A DNA stretch of 64,000 nucleotides from Herbidospora cretacea (GCF_001570605.1 NZ_BBXG01000007.1:118042-182041); one strand, 5' to 3'; shown: positions 9,523-18,171, counted from the stretch's first letter. The notes: generated by a model not told the origin, from the letters alone. Numbers and translations are program-made.

Positions 9523-12500
9523 ATGTTGCGATTGCGGGTTTTGGGGCAGCTAGCGGCGTCCGTCGGAGATGTCCCGGTCGAGCTGGGAACGTTCCTTCAG
9601 CGGGCGGTCGTCGCCCGGCTTGTCGCCGGGGGTGGGCACATCGTATCGGCCGACCGGTTCATCGAGGATCTCTGGCGGGAGCAGCCGCCGCCGAAGGCCC
9701 TCGGCGCGCTGCAGGTCTACATCTCGAACCTGCGCAGGATCCTCGAACCCGGCAGGGCGCCCCGCACCCCGGCCACCGTGATCGTCTCCGCGCCGCCCGG
9801 CTACCGCCTTCAGCTCCCGCCGGGTGCGGTCGACGCCTGGCGGTTTCCCCGGCTGGTCGACGAGGCCGTGGCGAAGAAGGACCCCGTCGAGCGCCTCCGG
9901 ACGCTCGACGACGCCCTCGCCCTCTGGACCGGGCCGGCCTACGCCGAGTTCGCCGACGAGGAGTGGGCGGTCGCCGAGGCCGCGCAGCTCGACGAGTTGC
10001 GGCTGGTGGCCATCGAATATCGGGCGGAGGCGGCCATCGCGCTCGGGCGGCACGCCGAGGTCGTCGCGGAGCTCGATCGCCACGTCGGCGGCCATCCGCT
10101 GAGGGAGAACGCGGTCCGGCTGCTCGCGCTCGCCTACTACCGGGCCGGGCGGCAGCCTGAGGCGCTGGCGGTGATCCGGCGCACCCGCGAGACCCTCGCC
10201 GAGGAACTCGGCGTCGATCCGGGGCCCGCGTTGCGGACGCTCGAATCGGACATCCTCCACCAGACCGAGACCATCCAGTTCTCCCCGCCGCCTGAGCCGA
10301 TCAAGGTCAGTCCGAAGGCCGCGGACAGCGGTGAGATCGTCGGGCGGGAGGCCGAGCTCGATCGGCTCGCGCGCGCCGCCGAGCAGGCCACCGGCGGGTT
10401 CCGGGTCGCCTGGCTCGGGGGAGACGCCGGGTCGGGGAAGTCGACGGTCGCCGTCGCCCTCGCGCGGCGGCTGGCGTCCCAGGGGTGGACGACGGCCGCG
10501 GGGCGCTGCCCGGAAACGGTCGGCGGGGTGCCGCCGGCGTGGGCGTGGTCGGAGGTGCTCCGGGGGCTCGTCCCGGGACGGCCGCCCGCTCCGGCGCTCC
10601 TGCCGAAGCTGGCGCCGCTGCTGACCGACGACGCCGAGCCGGTGGGGCAGTTCTGGCTGGCCCGCGCGGTCGGCGACTATCTCGCCGAGCTCGCCGCGCC
10701 GCTGCTGGTCGTGCTGGAAGACGTGCACCGCGCCGACGACGAGACGCTCCACCTGCTGCGCCATCTCGCCACCCGGCTGGCCGGGACGCCGGTGCTGGTC
10801 CTGCTCACCCACCGGCCCGACGAGGCGACCACCGACCTGATGGCCACCGGCGCGGCGCTGGCCGCGCAGACAGCCGAGCACCTGACGCTCGGAGGGCTCG
10901 GGGAGGAGGAGATCGCCCGGCTGGTCCTCGACCGGTCGGGGGTCGCCGTCGGGCCGGCCACGCTGACCGTGCTCGCCGAACGGACCGGCGGGAACCCGCT
11001 CTTCGTCTCCGAGACCGCCCGGCTGCTCGCGGCCGAGGGCGTGCAGGCCGTCCACCGGCTGCCGCCGGGGGTCCGCGACGTCATCCGCAGGCGCATCGCC
11101 CGCCTCCCGGCCACCGCGCAGACCACGCTGCGCGACGCCGCCGTGGTGGGGCGGGACGCCGACGCCGACGTGCTGATCGCGATGCGCGACGCCGACGAGG
11201 ACACCGTCCTCGACGGGCTCGAAGCGGGGGTGCTGTCGGGGCTGCTGACCGAGCCCAACCCCGGCCAGGTCAGGTTCGCCCACGTGCTGGTCCGCGAGAC
11301 GCTCTACGAGGACATCCCCCGGCTGCGCCGGACCCGCCTCCACGGCAAGGTCGTCGACGCGCTGGAGGCGACCAGGCCGGGCGACGTCGGCTCGCTGGCC
11401 CACCACGCGCTGGCCGCCGCCACCGCCGCGACCGCCGCACGCGCGGTCGGTTACGCGGCCAGGGCCGCGGAGAAGGCCTCTTCCCTGTACGCCCACCGCG
11501 AGGCCGTCACCCTCCTGCGGGGCGCCGTGGAGATCGCCCCCGAAGACGCCGGGCGGCTCGACCTCCAGTGCCGCCTGGTCTCCGCCCTCGCGCACGCCGG
11601 TGACCTCGCCGGCGCCAAGAAGCTGCGGAGCCAGGCCCTCCCGGCGGCCCGCCGCCTCGGCGACCCGGCCCGGCTCGCCCGCCTGGTCACGTCGATCGAC
11701 GTGCCGCTGATCTGGAGCATCGTCACCGAGCACGTCCTCGACCTCGACATGATCGAAGCCATCCAGGACGCCCTGCCGGACGCCGACGACGCCATGCGCT
11801 GCCGCCTGCTCGTGGCCCTCTGCAACGAGACCGAGCCCTACGGCGGCGAGCAGATCGAACGTGACAGCGCGGAGGCGATCGAGATCGCCGGGCGGCTGGG
11901 CGATCCGATGCTGCTCTGCATGGCGTACAACGCGCGTTACTGGGTCTGCGTCCACGCCGGGCAGAGCGCGCGGCTCGACCGGCTGGCCGACGACGTGTTC
12001 GAGGTCGCGGAGGCCAACGGGCTGCAGGGCTACCTCACGCTGAGCCGCTACATGAAGATCATGGTGGCGCTGGCCCGGGGCGACCGCGCCCAGGCCCGCC
12101 ACTACGCGACCCTGGCGACCGGCAGCTCCACCAGCGGCCAGTTCGCCCACATCCTCGGGGTCTTCGCCCTGCTCGACACGCTCGACCTGTACATCGAGGG
12201 CCGTTTCGACGAGGCCGAGCACGCCGTCGTCGGGCTGGCCGGGCAGCTCGCCGCCATCGGCGACGGCAACGCCGTGGCCTACGGCCTGATGGCCCGCCTG
12301 GCCATCGGGATCACCCGTGGCGACACCGGCACGCTGATCGACGACTACGAGGCCGTCTGGAAGGACCTGGAGACCGTCCACGAGATCTACTCGCGCGCCC
12401 TGGTGTCCGCCGGGCGGCTCGACGAGGCGCGGGCCCGCTGGCAGCCCGACGAGCCGCCCTTCCCGGGCGTCTACCAGTCGCTCGTGCTGACGATGCGGGC

Positions 12501-12762
12501 GCAGACCGCGATGGCCCTCGGCCACCGCCGCGCCGCGAAGGAGACCTACGAGCAGCTCAGGCCGCTGGCCGGGGAGATGGCCGGGCTGTCCAGCGGCTCG
12601 GTCACCCACGGGCCGGTCGACCACTTCCTGGGCGACCTGGCCCGCTACCTGGGCGACGAGGAGGCGGCGGTCCGCCACTACGCGGCCGCCGCCGAGATCG
12701 CCGAGAGGGTCGGCTCGGCATTCTGGGCCGGCCGGGCACGGGAGGCGCTCACCCGAAGATGA
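9523..12762 (+). CDS. SARP/AfsR-type regulator with BTAD and AAA-ATPase domains
   Basis: 1079 residues from ATG 9523; the open frame extends to 9337 but that part overlaps the 61-aa gene. Order: OmpR-type winged helix (1-95), BTAD tetratricopeptide-like domain (about 95-245), an AAA ATPase starting at VGREAELDRL (about 270) with Walker A GGDAGSGKST (about 299-308) and Walker B LLVVLEDVH (about 394), then a long TPR-like helical C-terminus. This is the AfsR layout, used to control secondary metabolism or development in actinomycetes, in which the ATPase gates DNA binding. No biosynthetic genes are adjacent, so the target is unknown. The 3' end overlaps the convergent hemerythrin gene by 14 bp. 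Confidence 0.9.
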   Translation: MLRLRVLGQLAASVGDVPVELGTFLQRAVVARLVAGGGHIVSADRFIEDLWREQPPPKALGALQVYISNLRRILEPGRAPRTPATVIVSAPPGYRLQLPPGAVDAWRFPRLVDEAVAKKDPVERLRTLDDALALWTGPAYAEFADEEWAVAEAAQLDELRLVAIEYRAEAAIALGRHAEVVAELDRHVGGHPLRENAVRLLALAYYRAGRQPEALAVIRRTRETLAEELGVDPGPALRTLESDILHQTETIQFSPPPEPIKVSPKAADSGEIVGREAELDRLARAAEQATGGFRVAWLGGDAGSGKSTVAVALARRLASQGWTTAAGRCPETVGGVPPAWAWSEVLRGLVPGRPPAPALLPKLAPLLTDDAEPVGQFWLARAVGDYLAELAAPLLVVLEDVHRADDETLHLLRHLATRLAGTPVLVLLTHRPDEATTDLMATGAALAAQTAEHLTLGGLGEEEIARLVLDRSGVAVGPATLTVLAERTGGNPLFVSETARLLAAEGVQAVHRLPPGVRDVIRRRIARLPATAQTTLRDAAVVGRDADADVLIAMRDADEDTVLDGLEAGVLSGLLTEPNPGQVRFAHVLVRETLYEDIPRLRRTRLHGKVVDALEATRPGDVGSLAHHALAAATAATAARAVGYAARAAEKASSLYAHREAVTLLRGAVEIAPEDAGRLDLQCRLVSALAHAGDLAGAKKLRSQALPAARRLGDPARLARLVTSIDVPLIWSIVTEHVLDLDMIEAIQDALPDADDAMRCRLLVALCNETEPYGGEQIERDSAEAIEIAGRLGDPMLLCMAYNARYWVCVHAGQSARLDRLADDVFEVAEANGLQGYLTLSRYMKIMVALARGDRAQARHYATLATGSSTSGQFAHILGVFALLDTLDLYIEGRFDEAEHAVVGLAGQLAAIGDGNAVAYGLMARLAIGITRGDTGTLIDDYEAVWKDLETVHEIYSRALVSAGRLDEARARWQPDEPPFPGVYQSLVLTMRAQTAMALGHRRAAKETYEQLRPLAGEMAGLSSGSVTHGPVDHFLGDLARYLGDEEAAVRHYAAAAEIAERVGSAFWAGRAREALTRR

Positions 12763-13366
12763 GCCGCTGCCGCCGCCGGTGACCGGGGCGCAGCGCGGCC
12801 AGCATCAGCGTGACGACCGGCCCGCCCATCCTCCTGATGCGGGCCATCTCCTCGCGAGTGGCGTACTGGCCGACCCAGCACAGGTCGAAGCGGATGTCGC
12901 CGCCCTTGCGGATCCGCGTCTCCGCCTCGGCCCAGTCCCGCTCGGTGACGTACTGGAGGACGACGGGGAAGATCAGGCGTTCCTCGGCCTCGATGTGCTC
13001 GTCCAGGAGCTCGGAGAGGCGCTTGAGCGCCAGGTGGAGGGGTTTGGCGTCGCCGCCCGCGGCGAACGCCTTGGCGGCCGCGTCGGCCTCGTTCAGCAGC
13101 GGGTCGAGCAGCGAGTGGTCCTCGCTCAGGTCGCCGAGGTCGGCGGCGGCGCCGGCCGAGCGCTCGATCAGCGGCCACACGATCTCGTCCTCGCGCGTGT
13201 GGTGCTGGTGGATGGTGTGGGTGATCCGCCCCACGAAGTGGGCGATCGCCCTGGCGCGGGTCGGCGTGGTGGCCGCGAGGTGCTCGGTGAGGGCGACGAG
13301 ACGGTGCAGGTCGCCGCGCATGGCCCGGTGGATGATCCGGATGCCGGTCAGGTCGGGGGTCGTCAT
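12749..13366 (-). CDS. Hemerythrin HHE-domain protein
   Basis: 205 residues; a four-helix bundle that normally binds a di-iron centre for O2 or NO sensing or storage. Likely iron ligands: H13 (IIHRAM region), the HQHHTREDE block (about residues 53-61), H in EDHSLLDP, and DEHIEAEERLIFP. The extended C-terminal part after the bundle (RKGGDIRFDLCWVGQYATREE) is found in many actinobacterial members. Start ATG 13366. Converges on the SARP regulator with a 14-bp overlap; divergent from a small gene. Confidence 0.87.
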   Translation of the reverse strand: MTTPDLTGIRIIHRAMRGDLHRLVALTEHLAATTPTRARAIAHFVGRITHTIHQHHTREDEIVWPLIERSAGAAADLGDLSEDHSLLDPLLNEADAAAKAFAAGGDAKPLHLALKRLSELLDEHIEAEERLIFPVVLQYVTERDWAEAETRIRKGGDIRFDLCWVGQYATREEMARIRRMGGPVVTLMLAALRPGHRRRQRLIFG

Positions 13367-13465
13367 GCCCCGACGATGCGCCGTGGTGCTTGGCGGAGAC
13401 CTGTTGGCGACTTGGTGGGGCAGATGGGGCGAAACTGACGGTGGGGGACGCTAGTTTGTCGGGCT

Positions 13466-13645
13466 ATGAGGAGTCGATGGGTGGGGCCCGACGGCTACGC
13501 GATCGTGCCCGGGCTGTTCGGCGAGCGTCAAGTGCTCCGCGTCGAACGGCATGGCCGCCACCTCGCCGACTGCTTCTCGGTCGAGGAGGTCGCGCGCTTC
13601 GTCGACCTGGCCGACCTCTGCGAAGTCGTGTCACTGAGGCCATAA
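13466..13645 (+). CDS. Small hypothetical protein (59 aa)
   Basis: Begins at ATG 13466 and stops at 13645, inside a tandem 14-bp duplication. The sequence (WVGPDGYAIVPGLFGERQVL, then a region VEEVARFVDLADLCEVV) resembles short hypothetical proteins common in actinomycetes; no function is known. No strong ribosome site is seen. Codon use is G/C-rich at third positions, which supports a real gene. Confidence 0.5.
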   Translation: MRSRWVGPDGYAIVPGLFGERQVLRVERHGRHLADCFSVEEVARFVDLADLCEVVSLRP

Positions 13646-13659
13646 CACTGAGGCCATAA
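13632..13659. repeat. Tandem 14-bp duplication spanning a stop codon
   Basis: CACTGAGGCCATAA occurs twice head to tail (13632-13645 and 13646-13659). The first copy contains the TAA that ends the 59-aa gene. Looks like a slippage duplication. Confidence 0.8.
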
Positions 13660-13711
13660 CCACACCCCCAGGTGACAGGGTTTTCCCGACCCGGCCGTTT
13701 ACGGTCGAGAC

Positions 13712-14155
13712 ATGCGTCTGGTCACTGTGCTCGCCTTCTGCGTCGCTCTCGTCGCCTGCGGCTCCGCGACGCCGCCCGACGGGATCCCGATCCCGACGCC
13801 GCCCGCCGCGTCCGTGCCGTCGGCCCAGGACGTGTACGTGCTGAACTTCTTCGGCGACGAGCAGGGCTCGCCCGCGCAGAAGCCGGCCGACCTGGTCATC
13901 TCCGAATTCTCCACGATGAACAAGCTCACGTGGGAGAAGTGGGGGCCCGACACCGCCGTGGGCCGGGGCATGCTGACCGGGAGCTGGTGCCTGCCCGACT
14001 GCCTCCAGGAGCCCTACGGCGCCACGGTGACCCTCGCGACGCCCACGACCAAGGGCGGCCGCACCTACTTCACGAGCTACACGATCGAGCCCGACGACCT
14101 CCAGTCGGCCAAGGACCAGGGCGCCGACCTGATCGGAACCCTCCAGACGCCCTAG
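13712..14155 (+). CDS. Putative lipoprotein
   Basis: 147 residues with a type II signal peptide: MRLVTVLAFCVALVAC, lipobox LVAC with Cys16 as the lipid-attachment residue, followed by a Pro/Ala-rich linker (about 18-35). The mature domain has two cysteines in CLPDC (about 90-95) that could form a disulphide. No family is recognised. It stands alone upstream of two tRNA genes. ATG chosen because it gives the full signal peptide. Confidence 0.8.
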   Translation: MRLVTVLAFCVALVACGSATPPDGIPIPTPPAASVPSAQDVYVLNFFGDEQGSPAQKPADLVISEFSTMNKLTWEKWGPDTAVGRGMLTGSWCLPDCLQEPYGATVTLATPTTKGGRTYFTSYTIEPDDLQSAKDQGADLIGTLQTP

Positions 14156-14233
14156 GCCGATTGGATTTCGCATCCACTGCGCGGGACGTGTATGGTTTAC
14201 CTGTCCGCGAACGCGAGAGCGAACGCAGGGCCC

Positions 14234-14306
14234 GCCCCTATAGCTCAGTCGGCAGAGCGTCTCCATGGTAAGGAGAAGGTCAACGGTTCGATTCCGTTTG
14301 GGGGCT
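14234..14306 (+). tRNA. tRNA-Thr (anticodon GGT)
   Basis: Full cloverleaf: acceptor GCCCCTA / TGGGGGC, D stem GCTC/GAGC, anticodon stem TCTCC/GGAGA with loop ATGGTAA, T stem AACGG/CCGTT with loop TTCGATT. CCA is not encoded. Reads ACC codons. Confidence 0.95.
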
Positions 14307-14498
14307 CTAAAGCCATCAGGTCCTGTCCGATGAAATCGGGTGGGGCTTTTGGCTTGGCGGGTGAAAAACAATCCCCGCAAAAGTGATTTGGGGATTCCTC
14401 GTGAATTCCCGAAACCCGTTCCCAGTGGAATACCACGTGTGTGGCAGTCGCACGGGTCGGGTATCCTTGCGTGGCCGGTCAGTTTTGGTCGGTCTCCA

Positions 14499-14572
14499 GG
14501 CGGAGTAGCTCAGTCAGGCAGAGCAAACGGCTCATAATCGTTGTGTCGCCGGTTCAAGTCCGGCCTCCGCTA
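14499..14572 (+). tRNA. tRNA-Met (anticodon CAT, elongator type)
   Basis: Cloverleaf with acceptor GGCGGAG / CTCCGCT (G-U at 1-72), D stem GCTC/GAGC, anticodon stem AACGG/TCGTT with loop CTCATAA, T stem GCCGG/CCGGC. CCA not encoded. It lacks the C1-A72 mismatch of an initiator. Its position just before rpmG matches the actinomycete arrangement. Lysidine-modified tRNA-Ile2 is the only other option for a CAT anticodon. Confidence 0.93.
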
Positions 14573-14648
14573 CTACCCTTCCGGGCTCCCTTTCACAGGG
14601 ACCGGTGTGGGTTGTCCAGTAGTCCCAGACGTAGAAAGGCACTCCCAC

Positions 14649-14813
14649 GTGGCTGCCACCGACGTTAGGCCGAAGATCACGCTGGCCTGCCAGGAGTGCA
14701 AGCACCGCAACTACATCACGCGGAAGAACCGGCGCAACGACCCGGATCGGCTTGAGCTGAAGAAGTACTGCCCCAACTGCAAGACTCACCAGGCTCACCG
14801 AGAGACCCGCTAA
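14649..14813 (+). CDS. rpmG: 50S ribosomal protein L33
   Basis: 54 residues from GTG 14649, with AGAAAGG about 10 bases upstream. Zinc-ribbon form: CQEC near residue 14 and CPNC near residue 41, so it is the zinc-binding (C+) paralogue. The flanking order tRNA-Met, rpmG, MaoC, MaoC, murB is the conserved actinomycete block. The longer open frame to 14541 overlaps the tRNA and is not used. Confidence 0.96.
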   Translation: MAATDVRPKITLACQECKHRNYITRKNRRNDPDRLELKKYCPNCKTHQAHRETR

Positions 14814-15016
14814 AGCTGTAGTTCAGTTCCGCGAACGCCCGGCGGCCCCCCAGCCGCAGGCGCGGTGCTCGTTCTCACGCGAAACCGGCGACGCCACTTG
14901 AGGGCCGCCGGTTGTTCGCGTTTCTCCTTGCGTCACCTCTTCGGTTATCGGAGCGTTCGGCCGTACGGTAGAACTGGTCGTCCAGACGTATCGATCAACC
15001 AAGCGAGGAGCGCCCG

Positions 15017-15466
15017 ATGGCGTTGAACCGCGACTTCATCGGGCGGGCGTACTCTTCGCCGACGCCTTACGAGGTCAGCCGCCTCAAGATCAAGGAGTTC
15101 GCCGCCGCCATCGGCGACGCGAACCCGATCTACCGCGACACCGAGGCCGCCAAGGCCGCCGGGCACCCCGACGTGGTCGCCCCGCCGACCTTCCCGATCG
15201 TCTTCGCCCTCGCGGGCGCGGGCGAGGGGCTCAACGACCCCGAGTTCGGCCTCGACTGGGCCATGGTCGTCCACGGCGAGCAGCGGTTCACCTACGACCG
15301 GCCCATCTACGCCGGCGACCAGCTGCTGTGCACCTCCACGATCTCCGAAATCCGCTCGGTCGGCCGCAACGAGTTCGTGACCGTCCGCGGCGACGTGACC
15401 ACGCTCGACGGCGAGCCCGTCTGCACCAGCTTCAACGTCATCGTCGAGCGCGGAGGGGCGAAGTAA
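15017..15466 (+). CDS. MaoC-family dehydratase, HadA-like (UPF0336)
   Basis: 149 residues with an N-terminal MaoC hot-dog fold (FIGRAYSSPTPYEVSR, then AAAIGDANPIYRD). In mycobacteria the homologous proteins HadA/HadC pair with HadB to form the (3R)-hydroxyacyl-ACP dehydratase of long-chain fatty acid elongation; in this gene context other actinomycetes carry the same pair between rpmG and murB. This subunit usually lacks the catalytic Asp-His and gives substrate binding. Clear ribosome site GAGGAG before ATG 15017. Two bases separate it from the next gene, so the proteins probably form a heterodimer. Confidence 0.9.
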   Translation: MALNRDFIGRAYSSPTPYEVSRLKIKEFAAAIGDANPIYRDTEAAKAAGHPDVVAPPTFPIVFALAGAGEGLNDPEFGLDWAMVVHGEQRFTYDRPIYAGDQLLCTSTISEIRSVGRNEFVTVRGDVTTLDGEPVCTSFNVIVERGGAK

Positions 15467-15468
15467 CC

Positions 15469-15897
15469 ATGGGGGCCACCGTCAAATGGGACGAGGTCGA
15501 GCAGGGCCAGCAGCTGCCCCCGGCCGAATATCACGTCGAGCGCGTCAATCTGGTGATGTACGCCGGGGCCTCCGGCGACTTCAACCCCATCCACTGGAAC
15601 GAGCGGTTCGCCAAGTCGGTCGGCCTGCCCGACGTGATCGCCCACGGGATGTACACGATGGCCCAGGGCGGCCGTTACGTCACCGACTGGGCCGGCGACC
15701 CGGCCGCCGTGGTCGACTACGGCGTGCGGTTCTCGTCGATGGTCGTCGTCCCCGACGACGAGGCGGGCGCCACGATCAGCGTCTCCGGCCTCATCGAGGA
15801 GAAGCTTCCCGACAAGCGGGTGATCGTCGTGCTGACCGCGAGATCGGGCGACGCGCGGGTGCTGTCCAAAGCCAGGGCGGTAGTTCAGCTCGCATGA
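15469..15897 (+). CDS. MaoC-family dehydratase, HadB-like catalytic subunit
   Basis: 142 residues from ATG 15469, two bases after the stop of the first MaoC gene. Holds the hydratase-2 motif ASGDFNPIHWNERFA (about 35-49) followed by GLPDVIAHGMYTMA, with the catalytic Asp and His in D-F-N-P-I-H. It is the likely active partner of the upstream HadA-like subunit in an (R)-specific enoyl-acyl dehydratase or hydratase. The ribosome site GGAGGGG lies inside the end of the upstream gene. Confidence 0.9.
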   Translation: MGATVKWDEVEQGQQLPPAEYHVERVNLVMYAGASGDFNPIHWNERFAKSVGLPDVIAHGMYTMAQGGRYVTDWAGDPAAVVDYGVRFSSMVVVPDDEAGATISVSGLIEEKLPDKRVIVVLTARSGDARVLSKARAVVQLA

Positions 15898-15917
15898 TCG
15901 GGGGTAGCGCTCCTTAA

Positions 15918-16988
15918 GTGAGCCAACCACCGCAGAACGTCGTCGAGATCGCCGAGCGCCGCGCCGCCGCACGGGCCGACAAGGACTTCGAAGCCGCCGA
16001 CCGGCTGCGCCACGAGCTCGCCGAGGCCGGATACGACGTCTACGACACGCCCGGCGGGGGCTTCGAGCTGACCGAGCGCCCCCACTACGAGGTGTGGCCC
16101 TCGGTCCGGTCGATCCCGGTGTCGTCGATCGTCGAGGGCCGCCCGCCCGGCGATCCCGACCCGAAGTCGACCGTCCCCTATCCGGGCTCGATCACCGAGA
16201 CGGCCCTGAACGACGCGGGCACCCCGTCGATGGCCGCCTCGCAGGCTCTCTGGGACGGCGCGATCGCCACCTCCCGGGTCGACCGGCAGATCGACGTCCC
16301 CAAGCTGACCGCCTCGGTCGCGCTGCTGGTCGACGGGTGGCCCGACGACCTGCGGGCCTGCGTCGCGGCGCTGCTCGCGCACACCGACGCCGGGATCATC
16401 GCGCTCGACCTGGGCAACGTCGACGGCGCCGGGGACGTCCTGCACGAACTGGCCGAGGACCACCCCGACCGCATCAGGGCCTGGCACGTCGCCGAGCGGC
16501 CCCATTGGGCCGGCGGCACCGCCGAATGGGGCCCGGCGCGGACCAAGCTGCTCCAGCTCGACACGGCCGACGCCCATGTGGTCATGGAGACCTCGACGAT
16601 CCTCGAAGGCGACGCGATCAGGCCGCTGCTGCGGGCCCTCGAAGTGCCCGACGTGGTCGGCGCCGGATGGAAGGGCGTCGAGCCCGAGCCCGGCGGCAAC
16701 GAGTGGCGCGAGGCGGGCGCGGGCGAGGTCACGGCGCTGCTCGGCTACCTCTTCGCGGTCAACCGGGCCAGGGCGCTGGGCATCGGCGGTTTCCCGGAGC
16801 ACGCGCGCTTCTACCGCAACGCCGACCTGGAGTTCTCGCTGATGCTGCCGGGGCGTCTGGTCGTACCGGAAAAGGATCTTCCGGTACGTCAGGCCCGCCA
16901 CCGGGGCTATTTCGACACCGAGGCGGCCTACCGCGAGCAGGAGTCGCAGCGGACCTACGACAGAGTTCTCGCCCTGCTGCGCCGTTAG
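15918..16988 (+). CDS. Fusion: CysRS C-terminal-like helix segment + glycosyltransferase-like domain
   Basis: 356 residues. Residues about 8-52 (AERRAAARADKDFEAADRL, then YDVYDTPGGGFEL) match the anticodon-side C-terminal motif of cysteinyl-tRNA synthetase, where the same R-x-x-A-R-x-x-K-D-F-x-x-A-D pattern leads into D-T-P-x-G. From about residue 105 the protein looks like a family 2 glycosyltransferase with a Rossmann-type core (ASVALLVDGW, IIALDLGNV) and a late FYRNADLEFSLML block. A clear catalytic D-x-D is not evident: the expected place reads METSTI. GTG start 15918. It sits between the MaoC pair and murB, which suggests a cell-envelope role, but no reaction can be assigned. Confidence 0.75.
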   Translation: MSQPPQNVVEIAERRAAARADKDFEAADRLRHELAEAGYDVYDTPGGGFELTERPHYEVWPSVRSIPVSSIVEGRPPGDPDPKSTVPYPGSITETALNDAGTPSMAASQALWDGAIATSRVDRQIDVPKLTASVALLVDGWPDDLRACVAALLAHTDAGIIALDLGNVDGAGDVLHELAEDHPDRIRAWHVAERPHWAGGTAEWGPARTKLLQLDTADAHVVMETSTILEGDAIRPLLRALEVPDVVGAGWKGVEPEPGGNEWREAGAGEVTALLGYLFAVNRARALGIGGFPEHARFYRNADLEFSLMLPGRLVVPEKDLPVRQARHRGYFDTEAAYREQESQRTYDRVLALLRR

Positions 16989-16998
16989 GCTGGCGGGC

Positions 16999-18039
16999 AT
17001 GGAAGAGGGGGTGCGGCTGGCGCCGCACACGACGTTGCGGATGGGCGGGAACGCGCGGGCCTTCGTGACCGCCGAGACCGACGAGCGGCTCGTGGAGCTG
17101 GTGTCCGAGGCCGATGAGCGGCGCGAGCCGGTGCTGATCCTGGGCGGCGGGAGCAATCTGGTGCTCTCCGACGCCGGGTTCGACGGGCTCGTGGTCAAGG
17201 TCGGCACCCGCGGGATCACGAGCTTCGGCGGCCTGGTGACGGCGGCGGCCGGGGAGGACTGGGATCCCCTCGTCGAGCGGTGTGTGGCCGAGGGGCTGTC
17301 GGGGATCGAGTGCCTGTCGGGCATCCCCGGGCTGGTCGGCTCGACCCCGATCCAGAACGTGGGCGCCTACGGCCAGGACGTCTCCCAGACCATCGTGGCC
17401 GTGCGGGTCTACGACCGGCTGATGCGGGAGACGCTCGACCTGCCCGCCGGCGAGTGCGGTTTCGCCTACCGCGACAGCGCCTTCAAGGGCGCCCTCGACC
17501 GGTTCGTGGTCCTGTCGGTGACCTACAAGCTCCAGGAGAACGGCCTCTCGCAGCCCTTGGCGTACGCCGAACTGGCCAGGAGCCTCGGCGTCGCGCCCGG
17601 CGAGCGGGTGCCGCTGGCGCGGGCCCGTGCCAAGGTCCTCGAACTGCGCAGGGGCAAGGGCATGGTGCTCGACCCCGCCGACCCCGACACCATCAGCGCC
17701 GGGTCGTTCTTCACCAACCCGATCCTGGGCAAGGCGCAGGCCGACGCGCTGGAGGAGCTGGCCCCCGGCTACCCCCGCTGGCCCGCCGACGCCCCGGGGA
17801 TGGATGGCGCGGTGAAGGTCCCGGCCGCCTGGCTGATCGAGCACGCCGGGTTCCACAAGGGCTACGCCCGGGGGCCGGTCCGGCTGTCCACCAAGCACAC
17901 CCTCGCCCTCACCAACCCCACCGGTCAGGCCTCGGCCGCCGACCTCGTCGAGCTCGCCCGGGAAGTCCGGGATGGGGTGAAAGCGAAGTTCGGGGTGACC
18001 CTGGTGAATGAACCCGTGATGATAGGCGTTAGTCTGTGA
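16999..18039 (+). CDS. murB: UDP-N-acetylenolpyruvoylglucosamine reductase
   Basis: FAD- and NADPH-dependent step that makes UDP-N-acetylmuramate for peptidoglycan. 346 residues. Motifs: LGGGSNLVLSD (about 48-58) of the FAD domain, SGIPGLVGSTPIQNVGAYGQ (about 106-125), AYRDSAFK, and the catalytic SAGSFFTNP (about 233-241). The C-terminal H-T-L-A-L-T-N-P and final E-P carry the remaining active-site Glu. ATG 16999 lies 10 bases after the fusion gene, which suggests an operon. Confidence 0.96.
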   Translation: MEEGVRLAPHTTLRMGGNARAFVTAETDERLVELVSEADERREPVLILGGGSNLVLSDAGFDGLVVKVGTRGITSFGGLVTAAAGEDWDPLVERCVAEGLSGIECLSGIPGLVGSTPIQNVGAYGQDVSQTIVAVRVYDRLMRETLDLPAGECGFAYRDSAFKGALDRFVVLSVTYKLQENGLSQPLAYAELARSLGVAPGERVPLARARAKVLELRRGKGMVLDPADPDTISAGSFFTNPILGKAQADALEELAPGYPRWPADAPGMDGAVKVPAAWLIEHAGFHKGYARGPVRLSTKHTLALTNPTGQASAADLVELAREVRDGVKAKFGVTLVNEPVMIGVSL

Positions 18040-18043
18040 GACA

Positions 18044-18142
18044 GCCCGAAGGGGAGTAGTCCACAACACCGCTGGTCGACATACTGACGCGTTCGCCGCG
18101 TCCGGCCGCGGGGGCCCGTGTGGCGGACGAGACCTTCGGCCC
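18044..18142 (+). promoter_or_regulatory. yybP-ykoY manganese riboswitch
   Basis: Closing stem CCGAAGG (18046-18052) with CCTTCGG (18133-18139). Between the arms lie the family's conserved elements: GGGGAGTAG directly after the 5' arm, GACATAC in the middle (18078-18084), and GAGACC just before the 3' arm. These are the core bases of the Mn2+-sensing yybP-ykoY class. It begins 5 bases after the murB stop and lies before a UPF0016/GDT1 exporter gene, a known target of this riboswitch. Confidence 0.85.
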
Positions 18143-18171
18143 GACAGTGTTCGAACGCTGCCGGGCCGAAG
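18134..18171 (+). terminator. Riboswitch expression platform: hairpin that competes with the closing stem
   Basis: CTTCGGCCCG (18134-18143) pairs perfectly with CGGGCCGAAG (18162-18171), and the enclosed bases extend the stem by CAGTG/CGCTG. Bases 18134-18139 are also the 3' arm of the riboswitch closing stem, so only one of the two can form. Mn2+ binding should favour the closing stem and block this hairpin. No T-run follows, so whether it terminates transcription is inference. Confidence 0.65.

Noticed and set aside
9550-12678. 1042-aa minus-strand frame opposite the SARP regulator
   Set aside because: Antisense shadow of a gene with clear BTAD and AAA motifs; composition is low-complexity.
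14370-14396. AATCCCC/GGGGATT stem after tRNA-Thr as a terminator
   Set aside because: Only 7 pairs with a 13-base loop and no T-run; it could be part of a tRNA transcript leader, so it is not called.
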